NCBI GenBank assembly: GCA_965203255.1
Contig: OZ241882.1
Location: 1,984,001 to 2,048,000 of the forward strand
Source of the DNA: JAPOUP01 sp965203255
GTDB lineage: Bacteria > Pseudomonadota > Alphaproteobacteria > Rhodobacterales > Rhodobacteraceae
Direction of reading: 5' to 3'
Length of the DNA: 64,000 bases
Below are positions 9,235-17,336 of this stretch, in pieces; the stretch's first letter is position 1, and each line of letters begins with the position of its first letter. The position numbers and the translations under genes are program-made. Below the pieces are notes generated by a model, which saw nothing but the letters and a program-made list of their open reading frames with translations, was not told the origin of the DNA and ran no database searches.

Positions 9235-10411
9235 GCGTATTGGAGAAAGGCCCAAGGACAAAATCCTAGAAGTGCTGAGCCTGTTCCGCGCCGACCCGCG
9301 CGAGGGCAAAATCGATTTGGGGGTCGGAGTCTATCGCAACTCCGAGGGTGTCACACCTGTCATGCGTGCGGTCAAGACTGCCGAACGCAGGCTATGGGAG
9401 GAGCAGGATACCAAGGTCTATACCGGATTGGCTGGTGATCCGGATTTCGCTGACTCCATGCGCTCGCTGATTTTGGGTGATACCATTGAACCTTCACGCG
9501 TCGCCTCTGCCGCCGCACCGGGTGGTACCGGAGCGGTCCATCAGGCGCTGGAGCTCATTCGAATTGAGAATCCCGGTGCCGCTGTTTGGGTCTCCAGCCC
9601 GACGTGGCCCAACCATTTCTCCATTCTCCACCATCTAGGGATGGAGATGCGAGAGTACCGGTATTTCGATGGCGATACCCGTTCCGTGGATTTTGTGGGC
9701 ATGATGGAGGATCTCGCCGCGCTCAGGGCCGGTGACGTCGTTCTCTTGCATGGATGTTGCCATAACCCCACAGGGGCAAATCTCAAGCCCTCCGAGTGGC
9801 AGGCTGTTGCGGACCAAATCGCATCCGCAGGCGCGACACCTATGATTGACATTGCCTATCAGGGTTTCGGCGACGGTTTGGAAGAGGACGCCATGGGCAC
9901 CCGGATCATTGCCCGCACCTGCTCCGAGGCCCTGATCGCCGCGAGCTGTTCCAAGAATTTCGGCATCTACCGGGAGCGTACTGGTCTCCTGATCGGAATT
10001 GCCCCGGCGACCGACAGAAAGGCCAACGTTCAGGCGGCGCTTGACCATCTCAACCGCCAGAACTTCTCGTTCCCTCCGGATCATGGTGCACGCGTGGTTA
10101 CGATGATTCTGACCGATGATGACCTTCGGTCGGAATGGCAGTCGGAGCTGGAGGAGATGCGCAATGGAATGCTGGTTCTGCGGGAGCAGCTCGCCCGCGA
10201 GTTGCGACGCATCATCGGTTCCGACCGATTTGGCTTCATCGCCGAGCACCGCGGTATGTTCAGCCTTTTGGGAGCCACATCGGAACAGGTTCAGCGGATG
10301 CGGGAGCATCATGGTGTCTATATGATCGGCGACAGTCGCATGAATGTCGCGGGGCTGAACGTGAACACTGTGCCCATTGTGGCGAAGGCGATCGCCGAAA
10401 CATGTGCCTGA
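9227..10411 (+). CDS. Aromatic amino acid / aspartate aminotransferase, class I
   Basis: A 394-residue fold-type I pyridoxal-phosphate aminotransferase of the AspC/TyrB subgroup. Landmarks are DLGVGVYRN, the substrate-binding SSPTWPNH, HGCCHNPTGANL, and SCSKNFGIYRERTG, where the lysine forms the Schiff base and the arginine binds phosphate. The C-terminal NVAGLNVNTVPIVAKAI is typical. It converts aromatic amino acids or aspartate with 2-oxoglutarate; I cannot separate tyrosine from aspartate preference by eye. The start ATG 9227 overlaps the stop of sseA. Confidence 0.9.
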   Translation: MLERIGERPKDKILEVLSLFRADPREGKIDLGVGVYRNSEGVTPVMRAVKTAERRLWEEQDTKVYTGLAGDPDFADSMRSLILGDTIEPSRVASAAAPGGTGAVHQALELIRIENPGAAVWVSSPTWPNHFSILHHLGMEMREYRYFDGDTRSVDFVGMMEDLAALRAGDVVLLHGCCHNPTGANLKPSEWQAVADQIASAGATPMIDIAYQGFGDGLEEDAMGTRIIARTCSEALIAASCSKNFGIYRERTGLLIGIAPATDRKANVQAALDHLNRQNFSFPPDHGARVVTMILTDDDLRSEWQSELEEMRNGMLVLREQLARELRRIIGSDRFGFIAEHRGMFSLLGATSEQVQRMREHHGVYMIGDSRMNVAGLNVNTVPIVAKAIAETCA

Positions 10412-10580
10412 GTCGACTCGATCAATGGCCAGCCGTATTGAGTCGGGAAGCGGCCAGGTATTGAGAACTCCGCGGGACTGGCCTCCGGAACCTGTATCGG
10501 CTGTGCCTGTCCGCAATTCATCACGGCAACGAACAGGCGTCGCAGGGTTTCAGTTGAACCGTGCGATTTGGTAGCTTTGG

Positions 10581-10781
10581 TTGTGTCAACGACCGCTGCT
10601 TACGAAGGCGTTTGAGCGGACATTGGCTGACATCGCGCGCGAGGGGTTTACGGGTTTCTTCGGCAAGCAAATCAGCCGTGATCCAACTTGGGCGGTCGCA
10701 TGCGTGCGGACCAATCCCGACGCCCGGAGTTACCACGGCGTGGTGTGCCATACACTTACAAGACAATCCAGCAGGTCTTGA
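10581..10781 (+). pseudogene. Possible remnant resembling a gamma-glutamyltransferase segment
   Basis: The 366 bp after the aminotransferase hold no intact gene. An open frame at 10581-10781 contains AFERTLADIAREGFTGFF followed by YHGVVCHTLTRQSS, which weakly recalls the region of gamma-glutamyltransferase where a conserved IAREG-type helix precedes the YRG strand. The match is by eye only, short, and interrupted at the left end of the composite element at 10787. It could be chance. Confidence 0.22.
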
Positions 10782-10786
10782 TCGCG

Positions 10787-10896
10787 GGGTGTAGCCCACG
10801 AATTCTGTAACGCCGCTGGAGCTTGATCTGCCCGCCACGCGCTCCAGGGCTATGGGCCGAAGAATGGACCGGAATCAGGAATGCCGGGCTACACCC
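10787..10896 (+). repeat. Small palindromic mobile repeat, copy A (left end of composite element)
   Basis: This 110-bp unit starts GGGTGTAGCCC and ends GGGCTACACCC, with a GC-rich core containing CCGCCACGCGCTCCAGG. It is in the same orientation as copy B at 15703-15812 and inverted relative to copy C at 32255-32376. Confidence 0.8.
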
Positions 10897-11287
10897 ATTT
10901 CGGGTCGGGTTCGAATCGATCCGGTGATCGTGGCGCCCGGGCCCTCCCGTATCCGTGCGCTGACGGTGACATTCGAGCCGGTCGCTCCGGACCGCCGGGC
11001 ACACGCATCCACTTGGGCAGGTACCTGTCGTGACTGCCGGAAAGGGCCCTGTCCGTAAGGCAGGCGGTCCGGTCCGGGGAATCCGTCCCGGCGATGCTGT
11101 CCGGTTCGTGCCCGGGGAACGCCATTGGCACGGCGCGGCACCGGACACCGGCATGACCCACATCGCGGTCCAGAAGGCGCTTGACGGATCCAATGTGACC
11201 TGTGGCTGGAGCGCGTCACCGACGCCGGCTGTTCCGGCGGACCCTGACCGGTGCGCCGTGCGCCTGTCCGAAACGCCGTCCGAGTGA
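10897..11287 (+). pseudogene. Frameshifted cupin-domain protein gene
   Basis: In one frame IDPVIVAPGPSRIRALTVTFEP reads like the first strands of a small cupin. About 90 bp later, in another frame, the sequence continues as HPLGQVPVVTAGKGPVR and RPGDAVRFVPGERHWHGAAP, then MTHIAVQKALDG, matching the second half of the cupins annotated as carboxymuconolactone decarboxylase-associated or mandelonitrile-lyase-like. The metal-site block GERHWHGA is intact, but the frame change near 11000 destroys the gene. The 5' end is at or inside repeat A, so the promoter and true start are also lost. It is cargo of the composite transposon. Confidence 0.6.
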
Positions 11288-11512
11288 CGGCGGCTCCGTA
11301 TGGCGGGCAAAGGTGCCGGAAGGTCCAGCCCCTCTTACGTTCCGAAGTGCGCTGGCAGGCGTGACCGCCGCGTTCCCGCTGACAGTCAAGCACATGCGGA
11401 CCTCCCAGCGGCACGTGACTCGCCACCCCGGCCCTTCCGCAAGCCGACGCCAGAAACAGGGAGGGCGGCCGGTCGCCCGGCCGCCCCCTGCGTCTTCTGC
11501 CGCTGCACCGCC

Positions 11513-12426
11513 TCAGAAGATCAGGTAGTTGTAGTCCTCGAGTGTGACGAAGTCGAAGTCGTCCTTGTCGATCTGGTCGGCGGTCACGCCCTGCAGCAGG
11601 ATCTCCTGCCCCTCGGCCAGCTTCTTCGACGTGATGCGGACTCCGTAGTCGGTGTCCTCAATGACCAGGTGTTTGAACTTGATGAACTTCGGCCCCAGCC
11701 CGTCCTCTTTCTGGGCGAGGAACACGATTCTGTCGGTTCCGTCCTCGAAGTCGGTGATGACGTCAACGCCGTCGCCCTTCCTGAACAGGAATGTGTCAAT
11801 TCCCTTGCCGCCGGTGAGGTAGTCGGCGTCCTTGCCGCCCTCCAGCCTGTCGTTGCCGCCGTCGCCGATGAGCCGGTCGTCGTGCCTGCCGCCGGTGAGG
11901 AGATCGTTGCCCTCGCCGCCCTCGAGCCGGTCAACGCCGTCGTCCCCATCAAGCGTGTCGTCGCCGCCGCCGCCGTAGAGCCGGTCAATACCGTTGCCGC
12001 CAATCAGATCGTCGTCGCCCGCCCCGCCGAAGAGGCGGTCGTCCCCGTAGTTGCCTTCGAGCCAGTCGTCGCCGGAACCGCCCCTGAGAACGTCATCGCC
12101 GTCATTGCCGACGAGGGTGTCGTCGCCCTTGCCGCCCTCCAGGATGTCGTTGCCGTCGCCGCCGTTGAGCGTGTCATTGCCGTTCTCGCCGTAGAGACGG
12201 TCATGGCCTTCATCGCCGTTGAGCGTGTCGTTGCCGTCGCGTCCGTAGAGGTCGTCCTTGCCGTCCCCGCCGTTGAGGGTGTCGTCGCCGCGGGTGCCGA
12301 GCAGCAGGTCCTTCTTTGCCGTCCCGTCGATGGTCTCGCCACTGGGCGGCGGCGGATACTCCTTGTTCGGGTCGAAGTCCCAGATGAACTCCACGTTGGA
12401 GAAGTCCTGTCCGTCCTTGTTCAGGA
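11513..12426 (-). pseudogene. RTX calcium-binding protein gene, C-terminal half (split by IS)
   Basis: This is the 3' part of an RTX gene. About ten glycine/aspartate nonapeptide repeats of the GGDGNDTLxG type occupy the first two thirds, forming a calcium-binding beta-roll. A non-repeat C-terminal region with DVITDFEDGTDRI and a closing LEDYNYLIF follows, consistent with a type I secretion signal. The frame is open upstream through NKDGQDFSNVEFIWDF to the target-duplication copy at 12419-12426. It has no start of its own apart from an internal GTG. Removing the insertion sequence and one duplication restores continuity with the half at 14184-15545 (FLN joined to KDGQDF), giving one protein of about 755 residues. 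Confidence 0.85.
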
Positions 12427-12613
12427 GGGTGTGATTTCTGTATGGCGAACTATCAATTTTTTAATGCGTTGAAATCAAAAGATATTTTCTGATTCGAGTT
12501 CGGGATTCTGCGCGGATTCGGCCAATTTCGCGAAAACCATCCGTTTCGGCTGTGGTTTTTCCACGATCACCGTGTTCGCCGCTGCTCCCGGCCTTGGCTT
12601 CTTGGGGGGTGTA

Positions 12614-12670
12614 GAGTGCTCCTGAAAATTCCAAAAACGCCCCTGGGCGGGGCGACAAGGAGGAGCACTC
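12614..12670 (+). promoter_or_regulatory. Ribosome-site-sequestering hairpin upstream of the IS transposase
   Basis: GAGTGCTCCT (12614-12623) and AGGAGCACTC (12661-12670) form a perfect 10-bp stem. An inner stem CGCCCC/GGGGCG (12638-12643, 12649-12654) lies in the loop. The 3' arm overlaps the strong ribosome-binding site AAGGAGGAG (12657-12665) of the ATG at 12673. Such structures in other insertion sequences block translation from read-through transcripts. The structure is seen in the sequence; its effect is inferred. Confidence 0.6.
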
Positions 12671-12672
12671 CA

Positions 12673-14130
12673 ATGACCAACGTACAGATTGACGCATCGA
12701 TTGCCAAGAACGCCGATGGAAGCGTAGCCGTCGAAGCGACGCGGGAAGCCCTGATGGAGGCGGGTGCCGCCCTGGTGAAAAAAGCCACCGAGCTCGGCTT
12801 GGCGGGGGACGTGGCGGCGATGTACCGCCATGATCCGCTGACAGCCGAGAACCAGTTCCGGGACATGCTCTTCGGCGTGGCTCGCACCATCCTGGCCGAC
12901 GCGTTCACTGCGCTTGACGATCATGGCAAGACGGTCAAAGTCGAGGGGAAAACCTATCGCAAGGCCGCGCCCACGTCGGGCCGTGCGATGACGGTCTTCG
13001 GACCGGTCGACTTCCTGCGGTCTCGGTATCGTCCCGCGGGAACGGGTGCGTCCCTGATTCCGACCGAAGCCCTCCTCCGCCTGATGCCCGGCAGGCTGAC
13101 GCCGGCGGCGGCGGGCCTCTCGCTGTACCTGATGAGCAACCTGACGGCGCGCGAGAGCGAGGACATGTGGGAGAAACTGTGCGGCCAGGGGCCCTCGGTG
13201 GCCTCCCTGGTGCGATTGTCCGGGGATGCCGGAACCTGCATGGAGGCGTGTTCCGACGATGTTCTGGACGGCCTCCGGGAGGAGGAAGAACTGCCGGAGG
13301 AGGCGACGTCGATCCTGGTTTCCCTGGACGGCGTCATGATGCGCATGCATGCCGAAACGACCGAAGAACCAGCCACGGACGCGGGCTGGCGCGAGGCGTC
13401 GAGCGGCGTGGTGGCCTTGGTCGATGGCAGCGGTAACCTGCTGGAAAGCCGGTACTTCGGCCGTCTTCCCGAGACCGGCAAGACGAGCCTGAAAGCACAG
13501 TTGACGGCGGAAGTACGCCACTGGCAGTCGGTCAATCCGGACCTGAAGCTGGTGGCGGTCGCTGACGGCGCGAAGGACAACTGGACGTTCCTGGAAGCGC
13601 TGGATCCCGAAGTCATGCTTCTAGATTTTTGGCATGTGACTCAACACCTTCAGGCTGCGGCCGACGCCGCCTTCGGTCCGAACACCGCCGCCGGGACGGT
13701 CTGGTTTGAGAAATGGCGGCACTGGCTGCGCCACGACCCCAAGGGGGCCAGCAAGGCGATCGACGCCTTGCGCTACCTGATGCGGAAAGGCAAGGGAGCC
13801 GCCGTCATCCGGAGAGAACTGAACTTCTTCCGCAATCATCGTCACCGCATGCACTATGCGGACGCTGCCGTCGCCGGCTTCCCCATCGGTTCCGGTGCCG
13901 TGGAAGCCGCCAACAAGGTGCTCGTGACGACCCGGATGAAACGCTCCGGGCAGCGCTGGGGCCGTGACGGCGGCCAGGGCGTCCTGAGCTTCCGGTCGCT
14001 TCTCAAGTCCGGACGTTTCGACCGAGCCTGGGCAGCATTGGTCCCGCGCCTGGGCCGCGGTGGCGGCTGGAAGCTGCCACCCTGCGCCAACGAGAACCGG
14101 CAGGTCGTGCAGGTCGCGCTCGTCGCATGA
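12673..14130 (+). CDS. DDE transposase of the inserted IS (ISKra4-like)
   Basis: From ATG 12673, with AGGAGG 9 bp upstream, the protein is 485 residues. Candidate catalytic acidic residues lie in VSLDGVMMRM, VAVADGAKDNW and the C-terminal FPIGSGAVEAANK, and DFWHVTQHL matches the conserved D-F/Y-H block of these transposases. This pattern (LDG, ADGA, DxxH, GSGxxE) is that of ISKra4- and UPF0236-type enzymes. A longer frame opens at 12616 but its N-terminus would lie in the hairpin region. The frame is intact, so the element may still be active. Confidence 0.85.
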   Translation: MTNVQIDASIAKNADGSVAVEATREALMEAGAALVKKATELGLAGDVAAMYRHDPLTAENQFRDMLFGVARTILADAFTALDDHGKTVKVEGKTYRKAAPTSGRAMTVFGPVDFLRSRYRPAGTGASLIPTEALLRLMPGRLTPAAAGLSLYLMSNLTARESEDMWEKLCGQGPSVASLVRLSGDAGTCMEACSDDVLDGLREEEELPEEATSILVSLDGVMMRMHAETTEEPATDAGWREASSGVVALVDGSGNLLESRYFGRLPETGKTSLKAQLTAEVRHWQSVNPDLKLVAVADGAKDNWTFLEALDPEVMLLDFWHVTQHLQAAADAAFGPNTAAGTVWFEKWRHWLRHDPKGASKAIDALRYLMRKGKGAAVIRRELNFFRNHRHRMHYADAAVAGFPIGSGAVEAANKVLVTTRMKRSGQRWGRDGGQGVLSFRSLLKSGRFDRAWAALVPRLGRGGGWKLPPCANENRQVVQVALVA

Positions 14131-14183
14131 TTCTTGGCTAGGTCATTGTAAGATTAAAAAGTGACCATATGAGAATCACACCC

Positions 14184-15545
14184 GTTCAGGAAGACGGCGA
14201 GCGTCTTCTCGCTGTCCCCGCTGCCGGTGACCAGCTTCTGCGCGGGCATCGCTCTGCCGTCGGAGGTATACACGTACTCCGCCACGGCGACGAACCGCAC
14301 GTCGGCCTGGGCCAGGCCCAATGGCAGGCGCACGTAGTCCTTATCGACCTTGAAATCGAAGATGACATCGGGCGTTTTGCCGCTGGGGTCCATGACGAAG
14401 ATGTCGCGTCCCTGTCCGCCATAGAGATGGTCGACACCGGCCCCTCCGTCGAGCCGGTCATTGCCGCCGTCGCCAAACAGGATGTCTTCGCCGTCGCCGC
14501 CGTAGAGCGTGTCGTTGCCCTTCCCGCCGCCGACCACGTCCTTGCCGGCACCGCCCCAGAGCGTGTCGTTGCCGTGCTCACCGAATATCTCGTCCCTGCC
14601 GTCGCCGCCGCGGATCGTGTCGTTGCCGTCGCCGCCCCAGATCTCGTCGTCTCCGGCGCCGCCGTCGATCCAGTCGTCGCCGCCCCAGCCCCACATCTGG
14701 TCGTCGAACTTGGTGCCTCTCGCCTCGTCGCCGCCCACGCCTCCAAACCAGTAGGTCCCCTCCACGCCCTCGAGGGCGCTCCAGATCCTGCCGATCGCCG
14801 CCTGGACCTTTGCCGGGTCCTCAGGGTCGAAGTTGGGGCCGTCCGTGATGCGGTAGCCGTTGATCTCGGCGAGGACGATGTTGCCGTCGAGAATGATCCG
14901 GAAGTGGCGGTCCCCGTAGTATCCTTCGGGGTGGTGCACCACCTCAATGGACTCCTCCAGGGTGTGGTCCCCCAGCTCGGAGATGACGATGCGGTCCTCC
15001 TCGTGGAGGAAGTCGCCGATGTGGACGTAGCTGTCGCGGTGCAACACGAACTCGTCGAAGCCGTCGCCGCCCGACATGAAGTTGCCCTTCGTCAGCGCCG
15101 GGGACCACCACTCGGGGTTGTCGGGCTGCGGGCCGACCCGCACGCTGTTACCATTGGGCCCCTCTTCGGTGCGGCTCTTCGCCTTCACGCGGCCCGCGAC
15201 CAGAATGTCGTCGCCGTTGTCGCCGTACATCCGGTCGAAGAACGCATCGTCGCGATTGCCGACGAGGATGTCGCCCCACCCTTCGCCCCGGAGGAGGTTC
15301 GCGCCCTTGCCGCCGGCGAGGAAGTCGTCGCCAGCGCCGCCCTTGGCCGTGTCGGCGCCGTCGCGGTTGGCGCCGCCCTGGTACCAGTCGCCCCGGTGGC
15401 CCCCGGTGAACCAGTTGTTGCCGGTGCCGCCGATGACTTTCGCCAGTCCGGAGTAACCGTCCGCAACCGTGTAGCTGCGGTCTCCGTCCTGACCCGAATG
15501 GTCGACAACCTCGCCGGAGACCTTGAATTTCTGTCGTGCGCTCAT
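14184..15545 (-). pseudogene. RTX calcium-binding protein gene, N-terminal half (split by IS)
   Basis: This is the 5' part of the RTX gene, starting at ATG 15545 behind a GGAGGA ribosome-binding site. It begins MSARQKFKVSGEVVDHSG, has an early repeat block (GGAGDDFLAGGKGANLL), a non-repeat middle domain (about residues 130-280, with VHIGDFLHEEDRIVISELGD), and then a dense array of GGxGxDxxx repeats. The native frame ends at the IS junction, after KTLAVFLN; the last nine residues of the surviving frame (to the stop at 14154) are encoded by the IS. Without the C-terminal secretion region the product should not be exported by a type I system. No exporter genes are present here. Confidence 0.85.
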
Positions 15546-15702
15546 GCTGTCCTCCTCATCGTTTCACGCGTTTCACGTTATCGATCCACGTTCCCTGTCA
15601 ATCACGCGGCCCTCAGGAACGTGAATCCATGCTGTACTCACACGCACCATGTCCCACTGTTACAGATTGATTCCGGCTTCTGCAAGGACTTTCTCTAATT
15701 TC

Positions 15703-15812
15703 GGGCGTAGCCTAGGATTCCTGTCCTACCGCGACGGCGTAGTCCGCCCGCCACGCGCTCCTAGGCCATGGGCCGGGAAATAAACCAGAATCAAGAATCC
15801 CGGGCTACACCC
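15703..15812 (+). repeat. Small palindromic mobile repeat, copy B (right end of composite element)
   Basis: This 110-bp unit starts GGGCGTAGCC and ends GGGCTACACCC, with the shared core CGCCACGCGCTCCTAGG and GGGCCG. It is in the same orientation as copy A. The 9 bp to its right match the 9 bp to the left of copy A. The rest of the 15546-15988 intergenic space holds only a CTGCAGGG/CCCTGCAG stem with a 4-base loop at 15837-15856 and the fic operator-like palindrome. Confidence 0.8.
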
Positions 15813-15959
15813 TTGATCGCGTTCGATACGGAACCGCTGCAGGGCCTTCCCTGCAGTCCAAAGATCGTCTGCTCAGCAGATAGTTGATGTCATGCGGTAA
15901 GCGCGAGCAGGAGGCGCGAGCGATAACACGGGCTTCCATAACTCAAGAACATCCATTAT

Positions 15960-15990
15960 ATGAGCCATAGAAAAGGATTCTATCGCTCAT
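15960..15990 (+). promoter_or_regulatory. Palindrome overlapping the fic ribosome-binding site and start codon
   Basis: ATGAGCCATAGAA (15960-15972) and TTCTATCGCTCAT (15978-15990) pair at 12 of 13 positions around a loop AAGGA, which is itself the likely ribosome-binding site. The 3' arm ends in the fic start codon at 15989. This could be a repressor operator or a translation-blocking hairpin. The symmetry is seen; the function is inferred. Confidence 0.5.
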
Positions 15991-17131
15991 GCCATGGAAC
16001 TGGCAAATACCCAGCTGGCCGAACTTTCGGTATGACGCATCGGCGGTCGCGCCGCTTGAGCAGCGATTTTTACTTTCATCAGGGGAGATTCTAGGCGCAG
16101 TGCGCCATGTTGGCCCGTCGGATCAGGATCAACTTAACATTGAGCTGCTGAGCGACGAAGCCATGAAAACCAGTGCCATCGAAGGCGAGATGTTGGACAG
16201 GTTGAGCATTCAGTCCTCGCTGCGTCACCAACTTGGACTGTCCCCCGACGGCTATCCAGCCAAGCCGCGGGAACAAGGCGTCGCCGAAATGATGTTCGAT
16301 GTCTATTCGAACTACGCCAAACCGCTGACCCATAAGATACTGTATCGGTGGCACGAGATGCTGCTTTCCCATGAACGGCGATTGGACACGATTGGTGCGT
16401 ACCGGCAGCACAAGGACGTGATGCAGATCGTTTCGGGCCGACTCGACCGTCCGACCGTTCATTTTGAGTCACCACCCTCACAACATGTCCCGGACGAAAT
16501 GGACCGCTATCTTGAATGGTTTAACAGGACCGCTCCTGACGCCAAAGATCCGTTACCAGCCTTGACGCGGGCCGGTCTCAGTCATCTCTACTTTGAGAGC
16601 ATCCATCCATTCGAGGACGGGAATGGCCGCTTGGGCCGTGCTCTGGCCGAGAAATCGCTGGCGCAGAATCTCGGTCAACCAACCCTGATTGCGCTTGCCT
16701 ATACGATTGAGCGGGACCGGAAGGCCTACTATGACCAACTGGAGCGCCATCAGAGAACGCTCGATGTCACGCAATGGCTGAAGTGGTTTGCCGAGACGGT
16801 CCTGACAGCGCAGAAAGTGACACTCGACAGGGTTGGGTTCTTTATCGCGAAGGCACATTTTTACGATCAGCATCGCGGTCACCTGAATGACCGGCAAGCC
16901 AAGGTGATTGCACGCATGTTCAAAGAAGGCCCCGAAGGCTTCAAAGGCGGTCTCAGCGCGGAGAACCATATTTCGATTACAGGAACATCACGGGCAACCG
17001 CGACACGTGACCTGCAGGACCTGGTGGAGATGGGTGCGCTTCATAGAACCGGTGAACGCCGTTACACGCGCTACTGGTTGAACCTGCAGAACACAATGGA
17101 CCCGAACTGCGGTTTACACCAGACCAAATGA
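15989..17131 (+). CDS. Fic family AMPylase with DUF4172 N-terminus
   Basis: Fic enzymes transfer AMP (sometimes other nucleotides) to hydroxyl groups of target proteins. This 380-residue protein starts with a DUF4172-type region (MPWNWQIPSWPNF). The class II autoinhibitory helix motif TSAIEGE follows at about residues 64-70, where the Glu normally blocks the ATP site. The intact catalytic motif HPFEDGNGRLGR is at about 205-216, and a C-terminal winged-helix-like end contains SITGTSRATATRDLQDLVE. Catalytic and inhibitory residues are both present, so it is probably a regulated, self-restrained enzyme without a separate antitoxin. It is co-directional with the DISARM-like operon, 205 bp upstream, and may be part of the same island; a functional link is not shown. 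Confidence 0.9.
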   Translation: MPWNWQIPSWPNFRYDASAVAPLEQRFLLSSGEILGAVRHVGPSDQDQLNIELLSDEAMKTSAIEGEMLDRLSIQSSLRHQLGLSPDGYPAKPREQGVAEMMFDVYSNYAKPLTHKILYRWHEMLLSHERRLDTIGAYRQHKDVMQIVSGRLDRPTVHFESPPSQHVPDEMDRYLEWFNRTAPDAKDPLPALTRAGLSHLYFESIHPFEDGNGRLGRALAEKSLAQNLGQPTLIALAYTIERDRKAYYDQLERHQRTLDVTQWLKWFAETVLTAQKVTLDRVGFFIAKAHFYDQHRGHLNDRQAKVIARMFKEGPEGFKGGLSAENHISITGTSRATATRDLQDLVEMGALHRTGERRYTRYWLNLQNTMDPNCGLHQTK

Positions 17132-17336
17132 GCAACCGCTGCAAGTTGGGCACCAACAACAACGGGAACTGGACACTGGCGGGAACATCGTGAAATAGTG
17201 TCGTTTCAATGGGTTTGCATAAAGATAATCCGATAGTGGCTGTCCGGTTCCATGACGGTCCAGTTTCCAAAGGTCGCCTGCTTTGCATTCGCCCGTTCCA
17301 TTCCATTGCGCGACATAGCGAACAATATCGAACGTA

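Larger units (their letters stand above)
12427..14183 (+). mobile_element. Insertion sequence of the ISKra4/ISLre2-like group
   Basis: This complete 1757-bp element has inverted ends that begin GGGTGTGATT on both sides (12427 onward, and the complement of 14174-14183). It is flanked by a perfect 8-bp target duplication, GTTCAGGA, at 12419-12426 and 14184-14191. It contains one transposase gene. It interrupts an RTX gene within the composite transposon and therefore arrived after that gene was established. I lean to ISKra4 on the protein, but UPF0236/ISLre2 transposases are similar. Confidence 0.88.
10787..15812. mobile_element. Composite transposon bounded by two direct small palindromic repeats
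   Basis: Two ~110-bp repeats in the same orientation (10787-10896 and 15703-15812) form the ends. The 9 bp immediately outside the left repeat (10778-10786) and immediately outside the right repeat (15813-15821) are identical, TTGATCGCG, which is the target duplication expected if the whole 5.0-kb unit moved together. Independent copies of the same repeat family at 32255 and 32452 also show 9-10 bp duplications. Neither end repeat has its own matching duplication, which fits transposition as a unit. The interior carries a cupin pseudogene and an RTX gene split by an insertion sequence. No transposase for the end repeats is visible. Confidence 0.7.

Noticed and set aside
10900..10930. GGTTCGAATC resembling a tRNA T-loop
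   Set aside because: The flanking bases do not form a T stem and no acceptor or anticodon arms are present; the region reads as part of a cupin pseudogene.
11300..12472. 390-codon plus-strand open frame opposite the RTX C-terminal half
   Set aside because: It is again a shadow of the repeat array and it runs into the IS end.
14169..15698. Long plus-strand open frame of 509 codons opposite the RTX gene
   Set aside because: It is the mirror of GC-rich nonapeptide repeats on the minus strand; composition is valine/alanine-rich without motifs.
10897..15702. Explanation of the region by integration of a circle through recombination between repeats A and B
   Set aside because: That model needs the 9 bp right of copy A to equal the 9 bp left of copy B; they do not match, whereas the outer 9 bp do.
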